Below, one piece after another: positions 7,259 through 16,692 of a stretch of 64,000 bases of DNA. Within the stretch, counting starts at the first letter, position 1. The number at the start of each line of letters is the position of its first letter. A model generated the notes under the pieces. The model was given only the letters and a program-made list of their open reading frames with translations. It did not search any database and was not told the DNA's origin. Origin of the DNA: Pseudorhizobium tarimense. Its GTDB lineage: Bacteria > Pseudomonadota > Alphaproteobacteria > Rhizobiales > Rhizobiaceae. The stretch is from positions 1 to 64,000 of the forward strand of contig NZ_JALJRA010000002.1 in NCBI RefSeq assembly GCF_022968135.1, given 5' to 3'. Position numbers and translations under genes: made by a program.

Positions 7259-8202
7259 CGAAACGACGCCTCTTGCCGCTGCTCGGTGCGCTTGCGCTGC
7301 TGGTGGCCCCCGCCCCCTCCCATGCAGCCGACAAGCTGACCGTCATGCTCGAATGGTTCGTTAACCCGGATCACGCGCCGATGGTGATCGCCAAGGAGCG
7401 CGGCCTGTTCGAACAGCAGGGTCTAGATGTGGAGCTCGTGCCGCCGGCCGATCCCTCGGCCGTGCCGCGCCTCGTGTCGGCAAAGCAGGCCGATATCGGC
7501 GTGCATTACCAGCCCAACCTCTATCTCGATCACGCGGCTGGGCTGCCGCTGGTGCGCTTCGGCACGTTGGTCGAAACGCCGCTCAATACGGTCACGGTGC
7601 TGGCCGATGGCCCGATCAAGTCGCTTGCCGACCTCAAGAGCAAGAAGATCGGCTTCTCGGTCTCCGGGTTCGAGGATGCGATGCTGAAGCGGATCCTTTC
7701 CAATGAGGGGGTGTCGATCGATGACGTCGAGCTCGTCAACGTCAACTTCGCACTCACCTCCTCACTGCTCGGCGGCCAGGTAGACGCGACCGTCGGTGGC
7801 TTCCGCAACTTCGAACTCACCCAGATCCGCCTCGAGGGCGGCAAGGCTAAGGCCTTCTTTCCCGAGGAGCACGGCGTCCCGGTTTACGACGAGCTGATCT
7901 TCGTCGCCCACAAGGACATGGCCTCGGACGACCGGCTGCCGCGCTTCATTGCGGCGGTCGAGGATGCCACCGTCTTCCTCACCAACCATCCGGATGAGGC
8001 CTGGCAGCTCTTCATCAAGGCCTATCCAAGCCTTGACGACGAGCTGAACCGGCAGGCCTTCACCGACACGCTGCCGCGCTTTGCCAAGCGCCCCGCAGCG
8101 CTCGACCGCGGCCGCTACGAACGCTTCGGCGCTTTCATGGCGGAAAGCGGTCTCATCGGGAAGGCACCCGCCGTCGACGAGATCGCCGTGGAAGTCCGGT
8201 GA
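7255..8202 (+). CDS. ABC transporter substrate-binding protein, ThiY/NMT1 family
   Basis: A 315-residue periplasmic protein with a signal peptide of about 24 residues (cleavage near PSHAAD). The mature start LTVMLEWFVNPDHAPMVIAK is typical of the NMT1/THI5-like family, whose ThiY members bind N-formyl-4-amino-5-aminomethyl-2-methylpyrimidine, a thiamine salvage precursor. Family-typical segments GLDVELVPPADPSA, IGVHYQPNLY and IGFSVSGFEDAML follow. Translation is coupled to the permease by an ATGA overlap and to the next gene by a GTGA overlap. No ThiZ-like ATPase gene lies in the operon. Confidence 0.87.
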   Translation: MTKRRLLPLLGALALLVAPAPSHAADKLTVMLEWFVNPDHAPMVIAKERGLFEQQGLDVELVPPADPSAVPRLVSAKQADIGVHYQPNLYLDHAAGLPLVRFGTLVETPLNTVTVLADGPIKSLADLKSKKIGFSVSGFEDAMLKRILSNEGVSIDDVELVNVNFALTSSLLGGQVDATVGGFRNFELTQIRLEGGKAKAFFPEEHGVPVYDELIFVAHKDMASDDRLPRFIAAVEDATVFLTNHPDEAWQLFIKAYPSLDDELNRQAFTDTLPRFAKRPAALDRGRYERFGAFMAESGLIGKAPAVDEIAVEVR

Positions 8203-10067
8203 CAGCGAGCGATAGCCGAAGGCGGTCCGGCCTCGCGGAAGATCGGCGCGGGGCGGAGCAGCGGAACGCTCCGTCCGATGCTTGCTGGCGCGATGTAAGC
8301 CGAAAAATGGCAGCAGCCATCGAAGCCGCTCTGTCGACCTTCGCAGCCACCGTTCTGGCAGCGCTGCTGGCGCTGGTGCTCGGCTCCGTCACTCTCCGTT
8401 ACCTGTTCTCCACCGGCCTGGTCGGGGCGGAGGTGGCGGGCCTGTGGCTCTTCCTGCTGCTGGTCGCCCTTGGCATGCCGCTCGCTGCCTCCGGTCCGCT
8501 CTCGATGCGGCTCGACATCCTGGTAAAGCTCCTGCCGCAGCGGCTCCGGCTGCTCGCCGGCGTTGCCGCAGATAGCGTCACCGTGCTGGCTGCACTGACC
8601 CTTCTACTGGGTGGAATCGATGCCGCCGGATTGATGGGTTCCACCTCCGTGGTGCTGGGTCTGCCCGACTGGCTCCGCCCGGCGGCCCTCGCTGCCGGCG
8701 GCGCGTTGCTCATGGCGCTGCTTCTCCTGCGCCGTGTTGCGGAAGGCTGTGGCTTGCCCGTCCTGCTCTCCGTCCTGGTTGGGGCCGGCGTCTATGCCTT
8801 GCCCGTCGACTATGCGGCCAGTTGGCCGCCGAGCCTCGTCGCATTGATGCTTGCAGGGATCGGTCTGCTGTTTGGCGCACCGCTGGCGCACTGCCTGCTC
8901 GCGGCCGCGGCGCTGGCCGTCCCCTTCGGCAGCGCTTTGCTCTTGCCGGCGTTGGTCACGAATGCGGCGAGCGGCCTGTCGCGCTTCCTGCTGCTTGCCA
9001 TCCCCTTCTTCCTGCTCGCCGGCGGCCTGCTGACGATTTCCGGCGCGGCCGAGCGCCTGGTGCGGCTGGCGGCAAGCCTTGTCGGCCACCGACGCGCGGG
9101 CCTTGCCCAGACGACGCTCTTGACGAGCCTGCTCTTTTCCGGGGCCTCCGGCTCCTCGGTCGCCAATGCCGCCTTCGGCGCCGGCACCTTCTATCCGCAG
9201 CTGGTCAGGAACGGCTATCCGCCCGCTCAGGCGGGCGCGGTGATTGCCGCAACTTCTGTTCTGGACAACGTGATACCGCCTTCGATCGCCTTCCTGTTGC
9301 TCGCTGCCGCGACCGACCTTTCGGTCGGCGCGCTCCTTCTCGGCGGTGCCTATGCCGGACTTGTCATGGCCGCCTGCCTTGCGGTGGCGATTCACCTCGT
9401 TCATCGCCGCACGGACCCCATGCCCCGTGTGACGGGCCAAGAGCGACGAAGCGCACTTCTGGCAGCGCTGCCGGCGCTGGGTCTTGTCTTGGTGGTCGTG
9501 GGTGGCATCCGCATCGGCCTCGTGACGCCGACGGAAGCCGCGGCACTCGCAGCAGGCTACGCATTGCTCCTGGCCGTCGCCCACAGATCCGGTCGAGCAA
9601 GCCTCTGGAGCACCTTCCGCCAATCGGCAATCGAGGCCGCCGCCATCGGCCTTCTCATCGGGGCTGCCGCTCCGATGACTTTCCTGCTGGCGGTGGACGA
9701 CGTGGCCGGCATGGTAACCGGCTTCGTCACCAGCCTCGGCGGACAGGCGGTCGTTGTGCTGCTGCTCTGCAACCTCGTCCTGCTCACTACCGGCCTGGTG
9801 CTCGATATCGGCGCCGCCATCCTGCTTCTCGCGCCGATCCTGCTTCCCGCCGCTGTGGCTGCCGGCATCGATCCGATCGCCTTCGGCGTCATCCTCGTCG
9901 TCAACCTGATGATTGGCGGCGTGACGCCGCCGGTCGGCATTCTGATCTTTGTCGTGAGCGGCCTCACCGGTGTTGAGGCCCCGAAACTTTTCCGGGCGGT
10001 CACGCCCTATCTCGCCGCGCTCCTCGTGGCGCTCCTTCTCCTCTGCCTTGCCGCACTCGTTCTCTGA
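8199..10067 (+). CDS. TRAP transporter fused small/large permease (DctQM)
   Basis: A 622-residue, very hydrophobic protein. After a polar N-terminal arm of about 35 residues, the first four helices (about 38-185) correspond to DctQ (SVTLRYLFSTGLVGAEVAGL). The remaining part corresponds to the DctM permease of about 12 helices, with SGASGSSVANAAFGAG, a PPSIAFLLLA segment and the late GVTPPVGILIF motif. TRAP systems take up organic solutes with a sodium gradient. The GTG at 8199 overlaps the upstream stop as GTGA; an internal ATG at 8307 is an alternative start. It is in the same transcription unit as the riboswitch-controlled ABC genes. Confidence 0.88.
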   Translation: MTASDSRRRSGLAEDRRGAEQRNAPSDACWRDVSRKMAAAIEAALSTFAATVLAALLALVLGSVTLRYLFSTGLVGAEVAGLWLFLLLVALGMPLAASGPLSMRLDILVKLLPQRLRLLAGVAADSVTVLAALTLLLGGIDAAGLMGSTSVVLGLPDWLRPAALAAGGALLMALLLLRRVAEGCGLPVLLSVLVGAGVYALPVDYAASWPPSLVALMLAGIGLLFGAPLAHCLLAAAALAVPFGSALLLPALVTNAASGLSRFLLLAIPFFLLAGGLLTISGAAERLVRLAASLVGHRRAGLAQTTLLTSLLFSGASGSSVANAAFGAGTFYPQLVRNGYPPAQAGAVIAATSVLDNVIPPSIAFLLLAAATDLSVGALLLGGAYAGLVMAACLAVAIHLVHRRTDPMPRVTGQERRSALLAALPALGLVLVVVGGIRIGLVTPTEAAALAAGYALLLAVAHRSGRASLWSTFRQSAIEAAAIGLLIGAAAPMTFLLAVDDVAGMVTGFVTSLGGQAVVVLLLCNLVLLTTGLVLDIGAAILLLAPILLPAAVAAGIDPIAFGVILVVNLMIGGVTPPVGILIFVVSGLTGVEAPKLFRAVTPYLAALLVALLLLCLAALVL

Positions 10068-10076
10068 GAGGTTTCC

Positions 10077-11075
10077 ATGGTTTCCATCAGCCGCCGCGCT
10101 CTCGTCTCGGCCGCCGCCCTTGCTCCCGCCCTAGCTGCTCCCGTATTCCTGCGCCCTGCCAGCGCCCGCGCCACCGCACTCACGGTCGCGTCCCTGCTGG
10201 GTGAGGACAAGCCGGAGACGAAGGTCTGGCGCCGGATCGGAGCTCGCCTCGAGCAGCGGCTGCCCGGCCGCTTTCGTTTCCGCATCGTCACCAATGGCGC
10301 GCTAGGTGGCGAAAAGGACGTGGCCGACGGCGCCCGCCTTGGCTCCATCCAGGCCAGCCTCTCGACCGTTTCGACGCTGTCTGCCTGGGTGCCGGAACTG
10401 CAGCTGCTCGACCTGCCCTTTCTCTTTCGCGATGCTGACCACCTGCGCCGTGTCGTCTCCGGCCCGATTGGCCATGGTCTGAAACAGCGGCTGGCGGAGA
10501 ACGGCTTCGTCGTTCCCGACTTCATAGACTATGGCGCCCGCCATCTCCTGGCGAAGGAAGCTGTCACCCGTCCGGACCAATTGCAGGGCAAGACGATGCG
10601 CGTCATCCAGAGTCCGCTGCACACGAAATTGTGGAGCGCCTTTGGCGCCGTCCCGGTCGGCATTCCGATCACCGAGACCTACAACGCGCTGGCGACCGGG
10701 GTGGCCGATGCCATGGACCTCACCGCATCCGCCTATGCCGGCTTCAAGCTTTACGAGGTCCTCCCCTATCTGACGAAGACGGCCCATATCCGCTCCTCCG
10801 GGGTGATCTTCTTTGCCGAAAGCTTCTGGAACAGTCTGACGGAGGAAGAGAGAGCGATTGTCACCGAGGTCTCCGCCGAAGCGGCCCTGTATTTCAACAC
10901 GCTGATGCGGCAGGACGAGGCGGCATCCCTGGAACTTGCCCAGGCAAATGGCGGAACGGTGCTCGAGCCGGAAGCGCTCGGCGCGTGGCAGGAGGGTGCG
11001 CGCACCGTCTGGATGGCTTTCCAAGAGGTCGTTGGCGGACCGCAGGTGATCGAGACGGTGCGAGATACCGCCTGA
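10077..11075 (+). CDS. TRAP transporter solute-binding protein (DctP family)
   Basis: A 332-residue periplasmic protein. The N-terminus MVSISRRALVSAAALAPAL has a twin-arginine-like SRRAL motif ahead of the hydrophobic stretch, with cleavage near residue 30, suggesting possible Tat export. The DctP features are present: LLDLPFLFRDADHLRRV, the ligand-contacting LQGKTMRVIQSP segment, and PITETYNALATGVADAMD. It starts 9 bp after the fused permease gene. It ends the riboswitch-controlled operon, 25 bp before a converging gene. By context the substrate may be a thiamine-related compound. Confidence 0.87.
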   Translation: MVSISRRALVSAAALAPALAAPVFLRPASARATALTVASLLGEDKPETKVWRRIGARLEQRLPGRFRFRIVTNGALGGEKDVADGARLGSIQASLSTVSTLSAWVPELQLLDLPFLFRDADHLRRVVSGPIGHGLKQRLAENGFVVPDFIDYGARHLLAKEAVTRPDQLQGKTMRVIQSPLHTKLWSAFGAVPVGIPITETYNALATGVADAMDLTASAYAGFKLYEVLPYLTKTAHIRSSGVIFFAESFWNSLTEEERAIVTEVSAEAALYFNTLMRQDEAASLELAQANGGTVLEPEALGAWQEGARTVWMAFQEVVGGPQVIETVRDTA

Positions 11076-11100
11076 TGCCTGCCGGACATTCTCCGGAGCA

Positions 11101-13287
11101 TCACGAACCCCTCGCGAGGTTGCGGATGAGGTGGATGTGCTGCAGCGCCTCGCGCAGGTGCTCGCGGTCCTGGCGGCTGACGGTGTTGAGGTCGACTCGA
11201 TTGCTGGGTTGCACACCGGCTTCGATGTCGGCGATCTGCTGGTTCAGGATCAGGCGCATCAGGAAGGCGTGGATGTCGGCGAGCAGGTCGGCCTGCTCCA
11301 CCGAAACACCGCCGGCCGCTGCCGCCTCGCGGATCCGCTGCGCAGTGGGGAGTGCCGAGACGCCATGATGGAGTGCCGCCGCCCGCGCACCGGTGACGAT
11401 CGGCAGCATTGCCGCCTTCAGGTCCGTGCGCCCGGAGCCATCCTTGCGGATGCGCCCGAAGAGGCCGAGTGCGGCATTGCGGGCGCCGGTCCCTTCCGCC
11501 ATCGAAGCCGCCAAGCGTGGGGAGCCGTGGGCGATGGCCGTCGCCTCCGTCCGCAGCGTTTCGGCAAGCCTCGCCCCGGTCTTGGAAGAGACATGGGCGG
11601 GTGCAAAATCGAAGAAGACGTTGACGTCCGGCAGCGTCTCGGCGCGCGGCCGATCCGCCCAGTCTTGCACCGTCTCCAGCCATTCCGACAGGCGGCGGCG
11701 CCAGAGCCGGTTCTTCGCCATGATCCCGTTTGCGCAATAGGGCACGCCGGCTCGGTCGAGGATCTCGTTGATGCGGGTGGAGAAGCGCACGAACCAGTCA
11801 TCTGGCGCATCGAGGTCGCCGCGGTAGTCATCGGCAATCACCAGCGCGTTGTCCTGGTCGGGGGCCAGCAGGCTTTCGCCGCGCCCGGCCGAACCCAGAA
11901 CCAGAAGGGCGTAATCTGCCGGCGGTCCGCCGGCGCCGGCAACAAGGAGTTCAGCCTCAGCGATCTCGGCGGCCCGCGCTGCCATGGCCCGCCGTTCGGC
12001 GGCAACCACCGCCGCCACGGCGCGCGCATCAAGCCCGTCGCTCAAAAGTCTCGCAGCAAGCGAAGGAAGTTCGGCCATTACCCGTGCCAACTCGCGCGGC
12101 CGGCCGGCGGTGGCGATCTCGTCGCCGATGGTCAGCATTGCGAAGGCGCGCTCGCGCAGCAGCCGGCGCAGCGTGAAGATGCCGACAAGCTCGCCTGCCG
12201 GCCCCGTGACGCCGAGGTAGCGGAGGTTGCGGCGTGCCATCAGCCCGAGGGCGCGATACAGGAAGGTGCTCGCCGGTGCGGCAATGACGGGAACCGTCGT
12301 CAGCGTACCAGCGGCCACGGTGCTCGCCTCTGGACCTCTTTCGGCAAGTGCCCGCAGGATGTCCCGCTCGGTCAGGATGCCCGGTTCGTCGTCGCCTCGC
12401 TCGACAATGACGCAGCCGATGCCGCGCTCCGCCATCAGCCGTGCCGCTTCCTGCAGCGGCGTATCGACGTCCACCGTGATCGGCGGACCACTCATGACGT
12501 CTTCCAGCCGCTGGCGATACAGGAAGCTGTCGATCGCGCGCCGGCTGCCGATCTCGATCGCCGTCGGTACGAATTCCGCCTTGCCCGACGACCGCTCGAA
12601 CCAGCCGACCTGTTGCTGCTGTGCGATCAATGTCGTTGCGGAGCGGCCGAGATTTTCCGCCTCGCCCAGTGTCCGGACGCCCTTTTCGAGGAGCCGAGGC
12701 TGCATGGCAGCATAGACGGCCGCCGTGGCGCGGGCGTCACCAAGGGCCGTATGACGCCCCGCAATCGCCACGCCATAGGTCAGCGCCAGGTTATCCAGCG
12801 ATGGGCTGATGAGGCCCGGCGTGATCGCCACCGACATCAGCGCAATATCGAGCCAGCGCGGGTCCTTCCACGGCACGCCATGACGGCGGGCCTCGTTGCG
12901 CAGCATGGAAAGGTCGAAGTTGATCGAGTGCCCGACAACCACCGCGCCGCCGACAAAGTCGCGAAGCGATGCGGCAACTTCAGCAAAATTCGGCTGGCCG
13001 GCGACATCGGCATCGGAAAGCCCGTGCACGCGGCTGGAGGCGGGCGGAATGGAGACGCCGGGATTGACGATGACGTCCAAGACCTGGGTCTCCAGGATGT
13101 CAGCCCCGTGCATGCGCACGGCGCCGATCTGGATGATGCGATCGTTGCGGACGTCGAGCCCCGTGGTCTCGGTATCGAGGACGACGACATCCAGCGCAAT
13201 CAGGGGCGCACTTGCACCTGCCGCCGCATCACCGGACGTTCGTGGCTTCACGCCAATGCCTCCATCCCCGCTTTCCGGCTTCTTCAT
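11101..13287 (-). CDS. DnaQ-like exonuclease / CBS pair / DUF294 nucleotidyltransferase fusion
   Basis: A 728-residue cytosolic protein with four modules. Residues 30-205 are a DEDDh exonuclease like the DNA polymerase III epsilon subunit (Asp38, Glu40 in LDTETTG; His179 and Asp184 in HTALGD). Residues of about 258-385 form two CBS domains, which usually bind adenine nucleotides. About 440-560 is a DUF294 nucleotidyltransferase-like domain with GSAGRGE and DQDN. The C-terminal 140 residues are DUF294_C. CBS-DUF294 proteins are predicted signalling nucleotidyltransferases, related to GlnD in plan. ATG 13287 is chosen over an upstream TTG. It converges on the TRAP operon. Confidence 0.83.
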   Translation of the reverse strand: MKKPESGDGGIGVKPRTSGDAAAGASAPLIALDVVVLDTETTGLDVRNDRIIQIGAVRMHGADILETQVLDVIVNPGVSIPPASSRVHGLSDADVAGQPNFAEVAASLRDFVGGAVVVGHSINFDLSMLRNEARRHGVPWKDPRWLDIALMSVAITPGLISPSLDNLALTYGVAIAGRHTALGDARATAAVYAAMQPRLLEKGVRTLGEAENLGRSATTLIAQQQQVGWFERSSGKAEFVPTAIEIGSRRAIDSFLYRQRLEDVMSGPPITVDVDTPLQEAARLMAERGIGCVIVERGDDEPGILTERDILRALAERGPEASTVAAGTLTTVPVIAAPASTFLYRALGLMARRNLRYLGVTGPAGELVGIFTLRRLLRERAFAMLTIGDEIATAGRPRELARVMAELPSLAARLLSDGLDARAVAAVVAAERRAMAARAAEIAEAELLVAGAGGPPADYALLVLGSAGRGESLLAPDQDNALVIADDYRGDLDAPDDWFVRFSTRINEILDRAGVPYCANGIMAKNRLWRRRLSEWLETVQDWADRPRAETLPDVNVFFDFAPAHVSSKTGARLAETLRTEATAIAHGSPRLAASMAEGTGARNAALGLFGRIRKDGSGRTDLKAAMLPIVTGARAAALHHGVSALPTAQRIREAAAAGGVSVEQADLLADIHAFLMRLILNQQIADIEAGVQPSNRVDLNTVSRQDREHLREALQHIHLIRNLARGS

Positions 13288-13447
13288 AGGCCGAAGCGGA
13301 TCGTGTCTTGTCGGCAGACAAGACCGGATCGAAGGGCGGAGCAAGTAGACTTAAGACGCAGTCGTCCGTCCTCTCACCTTCCATACCTTTGTCTCCCTCC
13401 CAGCTTCCGCTATCAGTGACCGTCAGTATAGCAGCCGGGAGATCGAC

Positions 13448-14560
13448 GTGGAGGATGTGGATTGCGTGGTGGTCGGTGCTGGCGTGGTCGGTCTGGCGAT
13501 CGCGCGGGCCCTGGCCCTTCCGGGTCGTGAGGTTCTGATCCTTGAAGCCGAAGGCGCCATCGGTACCGGCACGTCCTCGCGCAATAGCGAGGTGATTCAT
13601 GCCGGAATCTATTATCCGGCAGGCAGCCTGATGGCGAAGCTTTGCGTCACCGGCAAGCAGCAGCTCTACCGCTATTGCACCGAGCGCGGCCTGCCGCACC
13701 GAAACTGCGGCAAGCTGATCGTGGCGACCTCGCCGCAAGAGCTCGAGGTTCTGCCGGCGATTGCGGCCAGGGCTGCAGCGAACGGCGTGGGTGATCTGCG
13801 GCAGATCTCTGCCGACGAGGCGCTTAACTTGGAGCCCGCGCTTTCTGCCACGGGAGCGCTGCTTTCGCCCTCGACCGGTATCATCGACAGCCATGCGCTG
13901 ATGACCTCGCTCCTGGGCGACGCGGAAAGCGCCGGTGCGCTGGTCGCCTTCAGGTCTCCGATACTGGCCGGGCGGGTGACGGAGGCCGGGATCGAGATCG
14001 AGGTCGGCGGCGAGGCGCCGATGAGGCTTCGAGCGAGGACGCTGGTGAATGCCGCCGGTCATGGTGCGCCTGCGCTGGCCCGGTCGCTTGCCGGAATGCC
14101 GCAGGATCAGGTCCCGCAAGCCTATTTCGCCAAGGGCAGCTATTTCTCCATGACCGGCAGGACGCCCTTCTCGCGGCTGATCTACCCGGTGCCGGTCAAG
14201 GGCGGCCTTGGCATCCACCTGACGCTCGACCTTGCGGGGCAGGCGCGGTTCGGGCCGGATGTCGAATGGGTCGACGGGCTCGACTACGAGGTCGACCCGG
14301 CGCGGGCGGAGAGCTTCTACCGTGGCATTCGCCGCTATTACCCGGGGCTCCCGGACGGCTCGCTCATCCCCGCCTATTCCGGTATCCGGCCGAAGATCGT
14401 GCCGCCGGAGATCGCTTCTCAAGATTTTGTCATCCAGGGGCTTGAGACGCATGGGGTGCCGGGGCTGATCAACCTTTTCGGGATCGAGTCCCCCGGCCTC
14501 ACCGCCTGCCTTGCGATCGGAGACCACGTGCGCGACCTCGCGACCATAAGCGGACGCTAG
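13448..14560 (+). CDS. FAD-dependent oxidoreductase, L-2-hydroxyglutarate dehydrogenase (LhgO)-like
   Basis: A 370-residue DAO-family flavoprotein. The FAD-binding GAGVVG is at residues 10-15, [20 protein letters not shown] marks the glycine-oxidase/LhgO group, and the C-terminal SGIRPKI and [10 protein letters not shown] motifs agree with LhgO (YgaF). It would oxidise L-2-hydroxyglutarate to 2-oxoglutarate, passing electrons to the quinone pool. The start is GTG at 13448 with GGGAG 5 nt upstream. It is divergent from the DnaQ-CBS gene, and its 3' end overlaps bhbA by 4 nt in convergent orientation. Confidence 0.82.
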   Translation: MEDVDCVVVGAGVVGLAIARALALPGREVLILEAEGAIGTGTSSRNSEVIHAGIYYPAGSLMAKLCVTGKQQLYRYCTERGLPHRNCGKLIVATSPQELEVLPAIAARAAANGVGDLRQISADEALNLEPALSATGALLSPSTGIIDSHALMTSLLGDAESAGALVAFRSPILAGRVTEAGIEIEVGGEAPMRLRARTLVNAAGHGAPALARSLAGMPQDQVPQAYFAKGSYFSMTGRTPFSRLIYPVPVKGGLGIHLTLDLAGQARFGPDVEWVDGLDYEVDPARAESFYRGIRRYYPGLPDGSLIPAYSGIRPKIVPPEIASQDFVIQGLETHGVPGLINLFGIESPGLTACLAIGDHVRDLATISGR

Positions 14561-16692
14561 ATGTTGCGGCGCTTGCCCTCCAAGAGGTCGAGCACCTTGT
14601 TGGCGGCGTCCAGCACATTGGTGCCGGGACCGAAGACGGCGGCGACGCCATGCTCCAGAAGATAGTCATAGTCCTGCCGCGGCACGACGCCGCCGACGAC
14701 GACGATGACGTTCTCGGCACCCTTTGCCTTCAGCGCCTCGACCAGTTGCGGGGCAAGCGTCCGGTGGCCGGCGGCAAGCGACGACATGCCGACCACCTGT
14801 ACCTTCTCCGCAACCGCGAGATCGGCGGCTTCCTCGGGGGTCTGGAACAGCGGCCCAGCCAATACCTGGAAGCCGATGTCGCCAAAGGCGGAGGCGATCA
14901 CCTTGGCGCCGCGGTCGTGACCGTCCTGACCGAGCTTGGCGACCATGATCTTCGGCTTTCCGGCGGAATTCGCATAGCCGGCTAAACGGGAGACGATCGT
15001 CCTGTACTCGGGATCATCCTCGTAGGCTGCGCCGTAGATGTCGCCGACCACTTCCGGCACAGCCGAATGATCGCCGAACACCTGGCGCATGGCGTCCGAG
15101 ATCTCTCCGACCGTGGCGCGGGCGCGTGCCGCCTCGACGGCCGCGGCCAGCAGATTGCCCTCTCCCGACCGCGCGACCTCCGACAGCGCCGCAAGCGTCT
15201 CTTCGACGCGCTTTGGATCGCGCTGGCGGCGGACGGCCTCGAGGCGCTTGATCTGCGCCGCACGGACGGCTGAGTTGTCGATCGCCAGGATGTCGATCTC
15301 TTCCTCGTTCTCCAGCCGGTACTTGTTGACGCCGACGATGACCTCCTCGCCGCGATCTACGCGGGCCTGACGCTTTGTGGCTGCCTCCTCGATCAGCCGC
15401 TTCGGCAGGCCCTCCGCCACGGCCTTGGTCATGCCGCCGAGCTTTTCCACCTCCTCGATCAGCGCCCAGGCCTTTTCCGCCAGCTCGTTGGTGAGGCTTT
15501 CGATGTAATAGGAGCCCGCCAGCGGATCGACGACCTTGGTGACGCCGGTCTCGTGGGCGAGGATCAGCTGGGTATTTCTGGCGATGCGGGCGGAGAAGTC
15601 GGTCGGCAGCGCCATCGCCTCGTCAAGTGCGTTGGTGTGCAGCGACTGCGTGCCACCGAGGACCGCGGACAGTGCCTCATAGGCGGTGCGGATGACGTTG
15701 TTGTAGGGATCCTGCTCCTGCAGCGAGACGCCGGAGGTCTGGCAATGTGTACGCAGCATCAGCGAGCCCGGCTTCTGCGGCTTGAACTCTTCCACGATCG
15801 ACGACCAGAGGAGGCGCGCGGCGCGCAGTTTGGCGATCTCCATGAAGAAGTTCATGCCGATCGCGAAGAAGAACGAGAGCCGCCCGGCGAAATCGTCGAC
15901 GTTGAGGCCCTTGGCGAGGGCGGCCCGGACATATTCGCGGCCGTCGGCAAGGGTGAAGGCAAGCTCCTGAACCAGCGTCGCACCGGCTTCCTGCATATGG
16001 TAGCCGGAGATCGAGATCGAGTTGAAGCGCGGCATTTCCCTTGCCGTGAATTCGATGATGTCCGCAACGATCCGCATGGAGGGCTCCGGCGGGTAGATAT
16101 AGGTGTTGCGGACCATGAACTCCTTGAGGATGTCGTTCTGGATCGTGCCGGAGAGTTCGGCGCGCGAGCAGCCCTGTTCCTCGCCGGCGACGATGAAGGA
16201 GGCGAGGATTGGGATCACCGCGCCATTCATCGTCATGGAGACGGACATCTCCTTCAGCGGAATACCGTCGAAGAGGATCTTCACGTCCTCGACGGAATCG
16301 ATCGCGACACCCGCCTTGCCGACATCGCCCTCCACGCGCGGATGATCGCTGTCGTAGCCGCGGTGGGTGGCAAGATCGAAGGCAACGGACAGGCCCTTCT
16401 GACCGGCGGCAAGGTTGCGGCGGTAGAAGGCGTTGGACGCTTCCGCAGTGGAGAAGCCGGCATATTGGCGGATCGTCCAAGGGCGGCCGGCATACATGGT
16501 GGCCCGCGGGCCGCGCACGAAGGGCTTGAAGCCCGGCAGGCTGCCGAGGTGGTTCACCCCTTCCAGATCCTGCGCCGTGTAGAGCGGCTTGACGTCGATG
16601 TCTTCCGGGGTTTCCCAGATCAGCGTCTTCGCCGACGCCTTCAGCTCCTTTTCCGCCAGCTCTTCCCAATCCTTCAGGGTCTTCTCGGACAT
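14557..16692 (-). CDS. bhbA: methylmalonyl-CoA mutase (B12-dependent)
   Basis: A 711-residue single-chain mutase that converts methylmalonyl-CoA and succinyl-CoA, the last step of propionyl-CoA assimilation. The catalytic TIM-barrel half carries [20 protein letters not shown] near residues 60-80. The C-terminal cobalamin-binding half carries DGHDRG at 590-595, with His592 as the lower cobalt ligand, followed by [12 protein letters not shown]. The length matches scpA/mutB-type enzymes. The name bhbA is used for the Sinorhizobium gene. It lies in the same direction as pccA but after a gap of about 600 bp, so it may have its own promoter. Confidence 0.95.
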   Translation of the reverse strand: MSEKTLKDWEELAEKELKASAKTLIWETPEDIDVKPLYTAQDLEGVNHLGSLPGFKPFVRGPRATMYAGRPWTIRQYAGFSTAEASNAFYRRNLAAGQKGLSVAFDLATHRGYDSDHPRVEGDVGKAGVAIDSVEDVKILFDGIPLKEMSVSMTMNGAVIPILASFIVAGEEQGCSRAELSGTIQNDILKEFMVRNTYIYPPEPSMRIVADIIEFTAREMPRFNSISISGYHMQEAGATLVQELAFTLADGREYVRAALAKGLNVDDFAGRLSFFFAIGMNFFMEIAKLRAARLLWSSIVEEFKPQKPGSLMLRTHCQTSGVSLQEQDPYNNVIRTAYEALSAVLGGTQSLHTNALDEAMALPTDFSARIARNTQLILAHETGVTKVVDPLAGSYYIESLTNELAEKAWALIEEVEKLGGMTKAVAEGLPKRLIEEAATKRQARVDRGEEVIVGVNKYRLENEEEIDILAIDNSAVRAAQIKRLEAVRRQRDPKRVEETLAALSEVARSGEGNLLAAAVEAARARATVGEISDAMRQVFGDHSAVPEVVGDIYGAAYEDDPEYRTIVSRLAGYANSAGKPKIMVAKLGQDGHDRGAKVIASAFGDIGFQVLAGPLFQTPEEAADLAVAEKVQVVGMSSLAAGHRTLAPQLVEALKAKGAENVIVVVGGVVPRQDYDYLLEHGVAAVFGPGTNVLDAANKVLDLLEGKRRNI

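Noticed and set aside
11076..11100. Terminator between the TRAP dctP gene and the converging DnaQ-CBS gene
   Set aside because: A CCGGA/TCCGG hairpin (11082-11096) exists but it is short and lacks a T run on either strand.
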